The position numbers were made by a program, and so were the translations under genes. Shown one piece after another: positions 46,793-59,060 of a DNA stretch of 64,000 bases. Position 1 is the stretch's first letter; each line of letters begins with the position of its first letter. Below the pieces are notes generated by a model. The model saw only the letters and a list, made by a program, of their open reading frames with translations. It was not told the origin of the DNA and did not search any database. This DNA comes from Isoetes taiwanensis. Lineage: Eukaryota; Streptophyta; Lycopodiopsida; Isoetales; Isoetaceae. Location of the stretch: NCBI GenBank assembly GCA_021234155.1, contig JAJEKV010000071.1, positions 5,549,661 to 5,613,660 of the forward strand. Reading direction: 5' to 3'.

Positions 46793-47719
46793 GGGAATGT
46801 CATTTTTGTTGACATTCCGGTAACGTGAAGTTCACCCTAGGGTTTATTCTGTGTATTTTTTTTTCTCTGTTTTTCCTCTGTTCTTGGTGCGCCATAGCCG
46901 ATCTTCGTGTTTGCGGTTGCGCTATTACCATTTTTGCTTCCGATGGCGCCATCTAGGTATTAGCATTACTTTGATGAGGTTTGAGAAGATTTGGACGATC
47001 TCTTTCTCTCTTTCTCTGTTTTTGAACATTCTTGTTCTGTTTTTTCCTTCCGCCATAGCTCGAGGTTCTCACTGATTTTTTTCTCCAGTTCCTTCCGCTA
47101 GCGCTCTTCTGGGACAAGTATTAGGAAGATCCTAATCTGCTGTGGAGCTTTAATTGGATTGGCCGGATTTGAGCATATTTAAGGGGTCTGGGATATCTGG
47201 GCTGTGCAAACGTCATTCTGCCGACGACTCCTTTTCACTTCCAGTTCTTTTTGCAAGATTTGAAGCGCAAGGCTTCTCTATTTTTGGATTTGGGGCGCAA
47301 GATTTCTCTATTTTGGATTTGGTAGCTCTGCTTGGTTAAATCTTGCTCGTCTTATCTCAACGTTCAAGAATCAAAAGGAAAAAAATCAAGAATCAAGATT
47401 TTGAAGCATTTTGCTTTGTAGTATCAGATTTTCTGTCCATAGCCATGATATATCTGTCCATTTCTGTCATAGCTGGCAGAAAATGTAAAGCAGGGCTTGC
47501 CTGCCGCTTCAAGTTCAACTGTTCCGTTTATTTTTTTGATTTAATGTGATGATCTCCTCACGGTTCTAGGTCTGCCGGAACAGAGCAGAGGGCTTCAAGA
47601 AACTGAATGCAACTAAAACTGGAATTGCAAGTAACTTCAAAACTTAATCACATTTCTGGAAAAGAAAATTATAGCAGAATGTGGGATAGAAGTAGCAGAA
47701 TGAACCCTAGGTGAACTTT
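46793..47719. mobile_element. ~890 bp element with terminal inverted repeats
   Basis: gaagttcaccctagggttta (46827-46851) returns inverted as cagaatgaaccctaggtgaac (47696-47717). Directly outside the left end is a hairpin, ggaatgtcatttttg with its partner tgacattcc (46794-46820). The interior carries no transposase, so it is most likely a non-autonomous DNA element. A target duplication could not be fixed. Confidence 0.55.
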
Positions 47720-48990
47720 ACGAATATTCGAATGATTATGGGAAATAACCCTAGCTTGATCCAAGGGTGCGGTTTAATGACGTGGCACCTAAAATGCTGT
47801 CTTATAATTATAAGACAGCCATATTTTAAGTCAGCCGTGGAAAAAGGGCCTAACTAGCGTAAAACACAATGTATCTACATTATTTCATGCAAGAGCCTTA
47901 ACAAAAAGAACCTGAGAATTCGATTTGCAATCATGATCCTTGTAGCCAGCTCCTGGATCTTGGTTCAATCTTCTGTATTTCACCATTTCTGCCTGAAGTT
48001 TGCACAGATCCATTAGGCAACCTTTAGCTACATGCCCTAACTTATTACACAGTTGAAACATTTTCCTCTTTCCTCCTTTCTACTCAACAATGATGGTTTT
48101 CCTTTTCTGCATCCCCTTTTGATTATTTTTGCCAAGAGTAGCTACTAGCAAGCCCACTCAAACCAAACTTTCCAACTACTCCTATATGATGTTTTTTTTT
48201 TTTAATCTTAGACATAGAAGAAGTGCCCCAATAATCAAATCATCATCTATTCGGTCGGGCGAGCGATGACATACCGACTTCCTTAGAGTTCGATGTGAAC
48301 GACTCGAGATGTTGTGATGAAGTGTGAACGAGAAACTGTCACCGCATCTCGCACCCACACAGGCCAAACAGGTTATTGTGAAGACAAGATGAGCTTGCAT
48401 GCATTGAGTGTAGACCGAGTGTGGTAATTGAATCGGCCAACATCGGAGCGCAATTTGTGCATGTCATATTCAGTATTCGGTGAAATCTGTGAACTGGATG
48501 AGGAGACAGAAGGCTCATAGTACGACTCAGCAGAACCAAACCAACTATTGCAATAGAGTACAGTTGTAATTCATTAGTTATTCCAAAGGCTCGCCAAACT
48601 TGGAAAAAGCCAGAGGTTATTGGTATTTTCCGAAAACCTCCACCTACATCTCCATTTAGAATCTCCTAACTCGCTATTGGCCCAAATACCTTGTAGCTGT
48701 TCAGAGTCTTGGCAAATGGTCCCAATGCACTCTTCCACAGTCATGCTTTTTGAGAGCCATGGCTTGCTTTTAGTTCCATGCACTTCATCTTTTTCGTTGC
48801 TTCTCTCATGTCCCATGGCCCTTGGTGGTCGTTGTGGATGTTAATATAATATCCATCCATCCATCCATTGGAACTGCCATAGCTTGCAAACATTTTGTTG
48901 GCACTAGTAAAAATGCAAATTTCACTGGATTGCAATTGTAGGGTGAAGAACGGCACCCCTTATCAGCCAAGCCAACCGCGCGAAAAACAG
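47720..48990. other. Intergenic stretch upstream of the CxxC/coiled-coil gene
   Basis: No gene supported. A run of T (48189-48200) and a short (atcc)n run (48850-48866) are the only structures noted. The last few hundred bases should hold the promoter of the gene at 49064. Confidence 0.5.
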
Positions 48991-49004
48991 GTGAGAGCGC
49001 GGCT

Positions 49005-49052
49005 ATGGCGGATGCGTCGTTGGAGTCTCAAAACAGAAATTTGGCCATCTAG
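49005..49052 (+). promoter_or_regulatory. Upstream ORF in the 5' leader (15 codons)
   Basis: ATGGCGGATGCG opens a short frame (MADASLESQNRNLAI, then TAG) that ends 12 bases before the main ATG. Its start context is good, so it could lower translation of the main frame. Alternatively it is the true start and a small intron or frameshift joins it to the main frame. Confidence 0.35.
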
Positions 49053-49063
49053 TAAGCATATCT

Positions 49064-50879
49064 ATGACGAGGCATCCTTTTGTTGAGATTAGCCTGCAAG
49101 ATTATCTTCCCGACAATGATGTTGATCGTGTTCTAGGCACAACCCCCGGATCATCCTTTGAGGAAAAGGATTTTGAAGAATGGACTTACCAAACCCTTCT
49201 TCCCCTTGCAAAATTTCTTGTCAAGATTTATCAGTACCAGCACTCTGTAGTAGAGGAAAAAGAACGGCCCCTGGGTGATTCCCTTGTGGGTTGTATGCTG
49301 TGCCCACATGGTCCTGCATTTAAAGGTTGGAATGCCCTCTTGATTCATTTGGAAAGATACTGGAAATGCAGACCTTGCCAGCATAGAGCTCTTTTTAGAG
49401 CCATGGAAGAAGCACTTATTTCTAATGGTGTGAACTTGGAAGAGAAAGATGAGTCCAGTTCTTATGAGGGTTCTGCTACAAAGAGTGTAACTAAAGAATT
49501 ATGTCTTGCAAGGGATAACATGTATAAAAAGCCAAAGCCGGTTATGAACCTTCAGCAGCAGTGGGTTAGAAATACGGTGCGTCGGAATGGGCCTTGTGTT
49601 TGGTCTAAAATTTTGAGTGCTCTAAGCATGATGCCTGTTCCTGAGAAGAAGATACCTGCTATTAGAAAGAAAGAATTCAGAAGGATTTTGTGTCCAATTT
49701 TAGATGGAGAAGACAGAATCGCTCGTATTAAAGCTAATTGGAGTAAAGCCTTCAATCAGTATAATATTTCGCCCACATTGCCTCCCCATATACCATTTGT
49801 AAAATCAAGTAAGGTATGGAACTTTTCTTATCTAAGTTAACTCTTGCTCATCCTTATTTTACTGCCTGGTTGTAGTTGATTACAGTGGAAATTCCCTAAA
49901 GTACTTGGCTAAGAAGAAAACGCTTTCTTCTTTTTCTTGTTCCAAACTGATAACCAGTAATTTTGAGACAACTCTAATTTATTGGCATGAACATACTATA
50001 CAATTCATCATAGGTAGAATATAAATTTCTGTTATGATATTGCAGCTCCAACAAGTGCAAGATAAGTTTACTAAAGATTTGGAGGAACTGAAAGTTCTTG
50101 AGAAGGAAAACTGGCCAGAAGAATCAGATGTCACCAATAAGAGAGCTATGCCTATCACTCACTCTCTACTCAAGAGAAGATTAAGAAAAGTAAAGGAGAA
50201 GGAGGCTCAGTTGCGTTCTTTGAGGGAGCAAAATACGTTGAGGCGAGAGTAAGCACTTCTGCTGAGTTGTTGAGCACAAAACTAGGTACCTGAGTTTATT
50301 TTATGGCTGTAAAGAGTATCTGGTCCACACATTTCTGAATAGAACTATAGTGGTCTATTGAGCTGGCAGAAATAATTACCCTATGATTGGTTCTAGATGA
50401 TTTTAGGCATGTACAATTTTCTGCATGCATCGGTACATATCCTTCATTTGGTACGCAACAAAGAAATTTAATGTTCCTTTCTCTCCATCTTGGAGCAGGG
50501 AAGAAAGAAGATTATACACGAGATTTTATTTGAGCACATATGTGGGAGATATTTCTGGGCCATATGGCACTGAACATATACAGGTCTTATTTTTGTTTAT
50601 TTATTTAGTTATAACAACTGCAAGTAGATGCATATGCATGCTTGAACTCAAAACTTTTATTGCTTTAGAGTGAGGTTCCGTGTTCTTCATTTACAGTATT
50701 TGCTTCCATCTGAGAGAAAGAGGCAGGCATTAATAGCTGAATATCAAGAAGATGCACGGCGCTGTAAGAAGCAGGCCAAACTGGCAAGGAAGGAGAGAAA
50801 ACGCATGGTGGTTTCATATTTGCTTCCCAAAAAGCATAAAGATTTCTTTGATTCCATAACCTTCCCTGCATCATGCTGA
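49064..50879 (+). CDS. Four-exon gene, 406 aa, Cys/His cluster plus basic coiled-coil tail; family not recognised
   Basis: Exons 49064-49813, 50046-50248, 50499-50583 and 50697-50879; every junction is GT-AG and the phases fit, giving an uninterrupted 407-codon frame including the stop. The ATG at 49064 is the first in frame after an upstream stop at ~48992. Residues 77-107 hold C77-x2-C80, H95, C102-x2-C105 and H107 (VGCMLCPHGPAFKGWNALL; ERYWKCRPCQHRALF), a plausible zinc-binding site. The middle is mixed, with LCPILDGEDRIARIKANW. The end is a long basic coiled coil (LLKRRLRKVKEKEAQLRSLR; RKRQALIAEYQEDARRCKK; AKLARKERKRM). The basic tail and possible zinc site suggest a nuclear, nucleic-acid-linked role, but that is inference. 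This is the best-preserved gene in the window. Confidence 0.75.
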
Positions 50880-52140
50880 TCAGTCTCATTCCCAGCATCA
50901 TGTACCATCCAGTTGAAATTCTATTTAGGCTGTTTGACAAGATTGCTTTCATTTCACAAAATTTCATTTGTGTTTGATATGGTCTTCTATAGTGTGTTAG
51001 TAGATTAATAAGTAGATGCGTTGACATGGTCTTGGATGCTAAGGAATGTGATTTTCTTAGACAGGCCTGTGCTGGCAATAATTACAAACATTATGGGTTC
51101 AACAAAGGAGATTCAAATAGGCTTCAAAATGGATTCGCATGAAAAGTAGGGTAATAGTAGTTGCAATGGTTTACGCCTTGCATATGCTAGGATATTACAC
51201 TATATTGTGGAGCATATGCTCGGTCCATCATACTAAAATACTAAACGTATAAAATTATATATACTTCCCCCACAAAAGGAATCAAAGTTGGGCAAGACTA
51301 TTGCTTGAGCATTAAGAAAAACATACCTGGTGCGTTCATGCCCCCACGCCCAAATAGGCCGGCAAATTCAACCACTTGCAATGAAGCAAAACAAATACTT
51401 GCATCATAGAAACTCATAGCACCTGTTGTTTCTTATCGGAAGTGCTTTCGCCCTTGCTTCTAGTTGCTCTTGTGGTGATAACGCTTGCAATTCAAGGTTC
51501 AGATTCAGATATGTATTCAAGGTTCAGGTATGTTTAAAACATATGATTTGCAATGGTGTGAGGGTGGTATTCGTATAGAAATAAGGGGGTTTCGTCGATC
51601 CTGAGCAGAGGTTTAGGGTTTTTTTTATTCATTTTTTATGGTGGTTTTGCCGATGGACAGATTTGGAAGTAGGGCATGTGGCACAGGGCAGTTGGGGAGG
51701 CAGGAGATGAGGAAGCCTGGGCATCAGGCAAAAACACATGTTGGTCAGAGGAATTAGGGGCAACAAAAGGTGATGGAAGTCTGTTCTGGATGCGGTTAAC
51801 CATCTTCAACAATTGAAAATAATAGAGAGACGGAAGCCACTGACGCAACTTCTGCACATTTGCTATTCGAGAATAAGAAGTGACTAAAAGAAGAAGAAGA
51901 CGGCAGAAAATTTGAACCACATGTATTCCGTTTTACATAGAATTACGGAAAGTGTCCATGAGTGATCTTTAAAAGGATTTTTTTTGGCACTCAATTATGT
52001 ATTCCAGTTTCGCCGCTCCAGCTGCTCATAATCAGTGCCTTCGGCCTCCTCTACAGGACCTTATTCCTTTTTGCATAGCAAGCATGGAGAGGTAAGGGGA
52101 AAAAGTACCATGTACGGGCTTTTTGCAAAAGTGATGTTTT
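50880..52140. other. Intergenic stretch, nothing recognised
   Basis: No gene, repeat or RNA I can support. The longer minus-strand frames (51078-50665, 51920-51636) have no recognisable motif, and the first overlaps the last exon of the preceding gene. Confidence 0.5.
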
Positions 52141-52144
52141 GGTA

Positions 52145-52222
52145 GAGGCCAAAGTGTATTCCGGAATACACTGGCCTTTAGGGTTAAGCCAAAGTGTATT
52201 CTGGAATACACTTTGGCCTTAC
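52145..52222. repeat. Two adjacent hairpins with core CAAAGTGTATTC-GGAATACACT
   Basis: aggccaaagtgtattc-cg-gaatacactggcct (52146-52177) is followed 10 bases later by aagccaaagtgtattc-tg-gaatacactttggcctt (52186-52220). The second is almost perfectly self-complementary. Same core, same orientation, different outer bases. Confidence 0.85.
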
Positions 52223-52314
52223 AACAGCTCTTTTTTCCGTACAGAAACCGTAAATTTAGAGCAAATTTAGCTTTTCTTTTAGCTCACTACTTTTTGTGAC
52301 TAATTTAGCGCCTT

Positions 52315-52810
52315 TTGTTGCTTTCTTGCATCTGTGCGGTTGGCTTTATTGTTATTATGAGGAAGGAGGTAAGGGCTACAAAGGGGAGGACATGTATCAA
52401 GAGGCTCGCTGTGGACGGTGATGAAGGGAATTTGCTTGATGCTCTAAAGGTGTGGTTTAGCAAGCTAGTTTGGTTCTTAGAGAATGAGACATTAGCTAGT
52501 GTTGTCATTTCGGAGAGGGAAGTAGCTTTACACCCAACACTATCAAACAAGGTTCGTAATTAAACTTAAGACTTATTGTTAATGCTTTGGTGCCTTTCTT
52601 GTATGAGAACATCGCTTCACTGCTTCGAGGAATGCTTGCATTGCATGAAGGATTGGGAAAGTTTGCCAAATGGCACGTACAAGATTTCGTGAGAAACCCT
52701 TTCTTGTATGAGAACATCGAGGGCTTCAACTTGTTTTGAGGGAATGCTTGGGTGTGCATGAAGGATTGGGGAAAGCTTCTACAAATGGGTGCCGCGTGCA
52801 TAAGATTTGA
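52315..52810 (+). repeat. Open frame followed by a ~105 bp tandem duplication
   Basis: The frame 52315-52563 reads VRATKGRTCIKRLAVDGDEG and LLDALKVWFSKLVWFLENET; no family recognised. Immediately after, cctttcttgtatgagaacat begins two units (52591-52692 and 52697-52805) that share aatgcttg, tgcatgaaggattggg and aagattt. The duplication may be of former coding or of repeat DNA; there is not enough to decide. Confidence 0.45.
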
Positions 52811-55800
52811 AGAACCAGTTGAGATGGGGAAGGATCTATATCTCTTATATGGAGGAGGGAGGGAGGATACTAGAGCGTTATTGTCTTAGATAATAGGAAC
52901 CTGCTAGGTAGAGCCTTTCATTTTGTTAGATACCATGGCCATGGCGACTAAGTGTTAGCCTGTGTATATTGTAACCCATATGCTCGGGGATTAGAAAGTT
53001 TTATCTTGTCCAGCGGTGAAACTGCTTGGGTTAACACTACTTTTGAGAACAAGGGGTCAAGGCTGCATGGCATTTAACACTTAACCCACGGATTGCTGCA
53101 TAGATGTCAGGTGTGTGCATAGCGTCCCAAAGTGGGATGCAACCCATGGAGCAAGTTAGAGACAAGAAGGAAGTATTGGGATGATACATGCGGCCTTGAG
53201 GATGATGATGCTAACTTTGTAGGTATCAATGATGAAAATTTAGGCGGATCTTACTTGATGAAGTAGGGGCTGATTTCATGCATTTGGTAGATCGCGCTAC
53301 AATGGTTGTGACTTCGGCCTACGGTTTCTTCCGCTCACTTGGTTGGTACAACATTGTTGGTGCTTGCTTCTTTGGTATTCATTTTAGGAATGGGTTGCAG
53401 GTATTATTTCTTGTGTGGTAGGGTGAAGCCTTGATTGAAGAATATGATTGGATATGGAAGTAGAATACTTAAAATTTTTGTAGTTCTTGTTTTGTTTTAT
53501 GAATCTGTCATGTGTTGATTGCCATAGTCTTGGTGCTTGCATTTAGTGTGGCATGGGAATAGGCCCGGAGCCATTCAAGTTGAGGGGATATGCTATGGTT
53601 TGTGCTATCGCATAATAGGTTCGATTCTCTGGTCCCGATTACATATATTGTCTCTTCTTCTGCATGTAATGCAGAGAACAAAAGATTTCGAGTGGAGGCT
53701 ACAAGGGTTCCAATTGTGTATTTGTGTTAATTCATAGCAGGTAACGGCCCTAAGAAATAGACCCACATAAGCATTTGACCATAAACCAAACATTTACCGA
53801 TGGAGGTTAGAATTCCATGTCTTGTCTTCATACAATATCCTTTTTATAATACATTTAATGATATAGTATGGTACATAACGATATATTTGTATTTCCGTGG
53901 TGTTGGTTTGTTTGTTTATGGTGATTTACTTGCCAATACCTCTGACGCATAAATTTGCTTGGTTTATAACACATGCTTATGTGACTTTTTTTTTCCATGA
54001 TTCTGTGTTTTGGATTTGGTTGTGATGATAGTTTAGGACATGAAGCCAGGCATGTACCTACCACTTGGTCTATAGCATGATGTTCATGTTCATGTTACGA
54101 TGGAGTTCATGTATCATGGAGGTTTACTATATATATATTAGCAGCACTACTTGACAAAAGATGTTGCTCAAGAGAAATAGCATTGAATGACGAGGCTTGA
54201 CTTTGTTAGTATTAAAATATTAATTAATTTTTCTAACACGGAACTATGATTATTTGAAACTTCATATATCATTTGCTCAAAATTTCAATAGAATAGAATT
54301 TTTGCGGTTGGCTGACATCACCTCCTTTCAATGGTGGCGACCTATTGAATACTGTCCACCTTGATCGACAAATTGCATACCCCATATATATTGTTAGCAA
54401 ATAGAGATGCCAATTGTAAGGCCATTGCCAATTGTGGTACCTTTGCGACAATGGAACTTTCCACAACTGCTCGGTCCATTTATTATCGATACCTTGTATT
54501 TGGCGATAGTGCATGAAGGCACGCAAAAAATGTTTTGTGAAAATAATTGCTGGGACTTTAACAACGAAAACAACAACAATACTTGAAACATGGCAGTACA
54601 TTATACATTACCCCAAAAGAGCAATTTGTTTGTAATACAAGTGGAATAGAACTTTTGACCTCCTCTGATTTCTTAACCTTACTAACACCCAAGAATGCCA
54701 TGAAAGCACATAGAGTAGGTAAATACTTTCTTCCAAAAAAATACATTTGATTTTATTCAGCAAATATTGTTAAAAGCATGTCACATTGCAATATGCTTTA
54801 GGAATAGATAACAAAAGGTAAGACTATGAGAAATATTAATTAACATTGGTATGTTTTCAATATGCCTTTGATCTATGTTAAGGACTCACGATTTGTAGGT
54901 ACATTTACCCACCACTTCACAACTATTCTTGAATTTGCAATACCACGGCCAACAAGCCCATATCAAAACCAACCACACCATATTGAGTTGCACATTGTCA
55001 CAAGAGATTAAATATCTTTGTCGATTATAGAGGTTTGCATGGGCACTTTATTATTTTGAAACCACTATTTATATACTTTGAAGGAACCCTCATAGCGAAA
55101 TGTGTGCATCAAGCCAAAGAAACGGTACATTCAACCAAAGCGAGAACAACTCAAATAAAAGCGAAAAAGGTCTGTTAATCAAGGCGTAATCTTTCTGGAT
55201 TGGTCCCATGCAATCATTGGATTCCAAGAAACATTAACAATCTACAAATCTCTACAAACATACCAGCAGTCCAAACCTTCCTGGCCGAAATACTAATACT
55301 TCTGGGCTAAAAACATGCGGCATAGCGATGTGCGGTGGATTGTGCGATTAATACGTTTTGTTGATGCATTAATAGCTAACCAATAAATGCGTCCAGCGGA
55401 GGACCTAGCTCATGATAATGTTAAGCAATAAGATCTTATTTCTTACACTCTTTAAATACTTTGAAGCGAGGAAGCTGAGATTAGAAGCAAGCATCGGTTT
55501 AAACGTAACTACTAAGAGAACAAACATTCTCTAAAAAGCCATACAATGCCTCTGAAATATACTTGCGAATGATGCAAACAATATTTCCCAAATGTTACTA
55601 AACATTACTAATCTTTGCATTACAAGATTGAACTTTTCTAAACGGCTAAAATCAAAAGTTACAAGGAACAAACCATACCTTTTTCCTACACGAAAAGCAA
55701 GATGCCAGAGGCAAAAATAGGCTTACGGCCCAATCTTTGTGGTACTGTGCAGATAACTGGGAAGAATAGCTGCATACAGACATGACTCATATTAATTTCT

Positions 55801-55900
55801 TGACACTCAAAAACAAGCCCATATTGGTCATCACAATATTACGCTTTCACGAGAAAGAAATAGCACGATATACGAGGAAGGCGGAAGAGATGTAGCATCA
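52811..55900. other. Intergenic stretch, nothing recognised
   Basis: AT-rich, many short broken frames, no motif. A fragment near 53300-53470 (AYGFFRSLGWYNIVGACFFG) has a protein-like look but no family I know. Small TA run at 54130-54139. Confidence 0.5.
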
Positions 55901-58790
55901 TTCAAGACTTGATGCAAGTGTGAACCTTGGAGTTCAAGCTGGCGAGTGTTGGGTTGCCATAGTCATGGCGTTACGGCTATCAAAACACAAGCTTGAAGTT
56001 GCGTCTCCTAGAAATTGTAGTCGCCCAGCGGTACATCACTTATACAACTATATTGTGCCTTGCATGGTTAGGCCGGTCTTCCTTCCCGCGATTTTCGGTT
56101 GAAACATCACGTGATCCGGAAACGCTGGCGACCTCGAGTTCTGAGGAAACAATAGGTTCCGGCGATTTACTAACTGTCTGGTAACGGCGCCTTTAAGGTA
56201 TTCGAAACCGCATAGAGAGGTTGGCCCTAAGGAGCAGCAAAAAAAAAGAAGAACCGAAACATAAGCGTCCCTAGGGTGGGGTTGCCATGTTAAAAGCACA
56301 CTTAAGAAGCGTCGAACCCGTTAAATTGTCAAGAAATAGGTCAATTGATTCCAATCCAAATGTCACTTTGGATACCCTAATCCCGGTGTGCAATTTGCTA
56401 CCAAGAAATTGCCCTTAAATAATCTAGTTCAAGAAGTTTATGGGCCTTCAAAGTGGAGGGTGTAAAGTGCCCCGGCCTCATAGCCATACACCTGCCTTAA
56501 GCCTCACGCCGCCGTAGTCGTAGCCTAATTTCGCAGCGCCCCGGGGCCTCATATGTGGATTACCCTAGGTAGCCATGTATGTGGCATGTCCCGGCCTTAA
56601 GCTATTATGGAAACCTAATAGCATACACGTCAGTAACCCTGACCGTGACCCAATGCTCAGCCCTCCGCGTCCCTTTGCCTAATGACGCTCATTTGTGGTA
56701 CCTCTACTCGGCGGCCTCATCGTGTTAGCGATCGGCGCAGCAAATGTGCGCTCTTTAGCCCCAATGAACATTGAGCAGTGCGAGGGACCATCATTACTTC
56801 ATTACGGCCCCTTTTTGAGCTTTTGCCAAACAATTCTCTCCTCACGGCGTTAGATCTACATAGCCCGGACTTCTCGCGGGATTTGGGAGGCTTATAGATT
56901 CGACACCTGCGCACAAATCGTGAGCCCTCATCATGCCAATTTTGGCTATAAGGACGAATTAGCTTTCTTTCATTTGGCATCAGCACCTAGTTCAGGCTAA
57001 CGCTGCGGCACCCGTCGACCTCCCGGCATTCTGCATCAGATCAATTCTGAGCTCAAAGAGATGCTTGTTTGCTCTTTAGAAGAGGCGTGAGTTGTTTATC
57101 TAATTCATCTCCTTTTGGTTTACGGCACCATGGAAGGGCATTGGGCGTGGCCAAGGCATTACGAGGGGAGGTGGTTCTGTAGTAGCCTATGACACCCTCT
57201 GCAGCCGAAGAGGGCGGATTATTGATGCATGCAGCGCCAAACAAGGAGCTTGGCTCCTTTCACTTTGAAGCTTGCCTTGTTAAGGGAGGGAAATCTCACG
57301 TTACCAGGATCGTACATCGTGGTGCTTGAATCTGTAGTCCAAATCCCAAGCGAGGGTGGGCTTGTTTTGGTACTAAACTGGCGGTGGGGACATTAGCAAG
57401 GTTTAAAAGTCGCATGAATTTAGGGTTTGGGCTTTATGGGTAGCGGGCAAATGGGCGTGCTGAAACTTGCCCTTCTATGTTTTATATGCCATATCTATTT
57501 TCCTTTTGATTTTTTTATTTATGTTTTGTTGTATTTTGAAGAGTGCCATTTGTAAGAGTGTTTTGTAAAGGCATTTTATGGAAGCAACAATGTAATTGCA
57601 GGAACACTTTTGAATGAAATATGTTACAAAAATCGATAACACAAGCAGAGTTTTGTCCTTATCTTTTATCATGGCTTCTTTGGCCATTAAGTATATCCTA
57701 TCTTCTATTGTCTCGTCTAGTCATAATAATCCTGCGCATTAGTATTAAGATTTAGTAATAAAGCACACAGTTCTGTCCATCCCAAAAATCCGCAAGGAAT
57801 AGCGGTGACATACCTTATACGCAACATTAGGTATTGCAAAGATGATTGGTGTAGCCTCTTGGATGCTGCATAGAGCGGAGGTGTTATCAAAATGCTATAT
57901 TGAATGAATTGCATATAAAAGAGTTATACCTGCATATGTAAAATATGGCCGAAGAAGCCTGCGTCCATGCCGCGTGATGTTGCAGGGCTTGGGCATCCAC
58001 ACCTATTTCAGCCATCCTAATGTGCACGGCCTTGTCAATTCGCGAGCGCAACTTCATTCTGGCCCTATGTTGGCTGGCGGCATAGTTTATCAACCTTGTG
58101 TGTCATCCTCCAAAGAGGCAGCGCCAAGAGAATTTGAAGAGCTGTCTTTGGCTGGCGGCAAGATCCTTCTCTTCAAGGGGCTCCTAATGTTGCTTACCTT
58201 GTTAGGCACGTAGGTCTGACCAAAGAATACACCCTTCTATCTTTGATTGATTGGGAGTTGACCTCGTCTCCCTCACATAAGTGAAGTGTCTTGAGGCCTC
58301 CCACATCACGTGTTTCTAGTGCTTGGACACGTGAAGTTTGGCCACAATCATTTCCTACACCCTGCTTGTAGGAGGACACATGCTTATGGTCATGTGTTAG
58401 CACCGATTATGTTCCGCGTGATGCTGGACATGCTCTCTTCCCATTGTAGATCACTTCTTGCATGTTGTAACCCTCTACAACATTGGTTTCCATATCCATG
58501 CCACGCACCACGGCCTTAAATTGCTCTAATGGTTCATGCAAGACATTAGGTACAACATTCTCATGTTCATCTACAACCTCATTTGATGGTTGTCAATGGA
58601 GTGGTCTTGGCACATACATATCTTCCTTGCAAACCTTGATCCGGAGTCCTTCGGGGAACCACCTACATTTGGATTAAATGACCATATTCGGTTGCCATAT
58701 GGCTTGCCTTTATGTTGGAAGCGTTAGACTAGCCGCCAATGGCACAGTGCTACTCCTTTAGTTGATCCACTTCCTCACCATATATAGTCT
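55901..58790. other. GC-richer stretch without recognised genes
   Basis: Base composition rises compared with flanks, especially 56,450-57,250. I compared the look of this stretch with rRNA and organellar genes and saw no conserved blocks. Repeated words such as ccccggcctcata (56470, with variants at ~56540 and 56590) hint at an old repeat. It may belong to the element that carries the pogo-like remnant, but no ends were found. Confidence 0.45.
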
Positions 58791-59060
58791 ACCCTTAGTC
58801 TTTTGAATGCGACTTTGAATGGTGCAAGCAAGATACATCTAGTGGTTGTAGCCTATATGATGTGTGAAGCGGGTAGTAAGACAAAATGTATGCCCATCTC
58901 TTTGTGATGAGGATGACATCTAGTTCCCACATGGCTACCATGGCCATCGACAATATGAGATGAGGTCGATGGGGTGACACGCGTCCAGGGGACTCTAAAT
59001 TTGAAAATAAGCCATGCTTGAACGAATTGGGTGGTCATTCAAAGCGATTGCGGCCTTTGC
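58760..59060 (-). pseudogene. Pogo/Tigger-type (DDE_1) transposase remnant
   Basis: On the minus strand, three frames together keep the order typical of the DDE_1 superfamily: NSFKHGLF-like approach, IVDGHGSHVGTRC (the second catalytic Asp in DGHGSH), MGIHFVLLPASHI, then SYRLQPLDVSCLHH and PFKVAFKR. In intact relatives LPPH.TH.LQPLDV..F.P+K..Y follows DGH.SH at the same distance. Several frameshifts within 250 bp show it is long dead. Only this C-terminal half of the catalytic core could be recognised. Confidence 0.75.

Noticed and set aside
53600-53640. tRNA gene, from ggttcgattc resembling a T-loop
   Set aside because: No matching acceptor stem, D-arm or anticodon arm at the right distances.
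55901-57300. rRNA or organellar DNA insertion, suggested by raised GC
   Set aside because: No conserved rRNA block, plastid gene or mitochondrial gene could be recognised on either strand.
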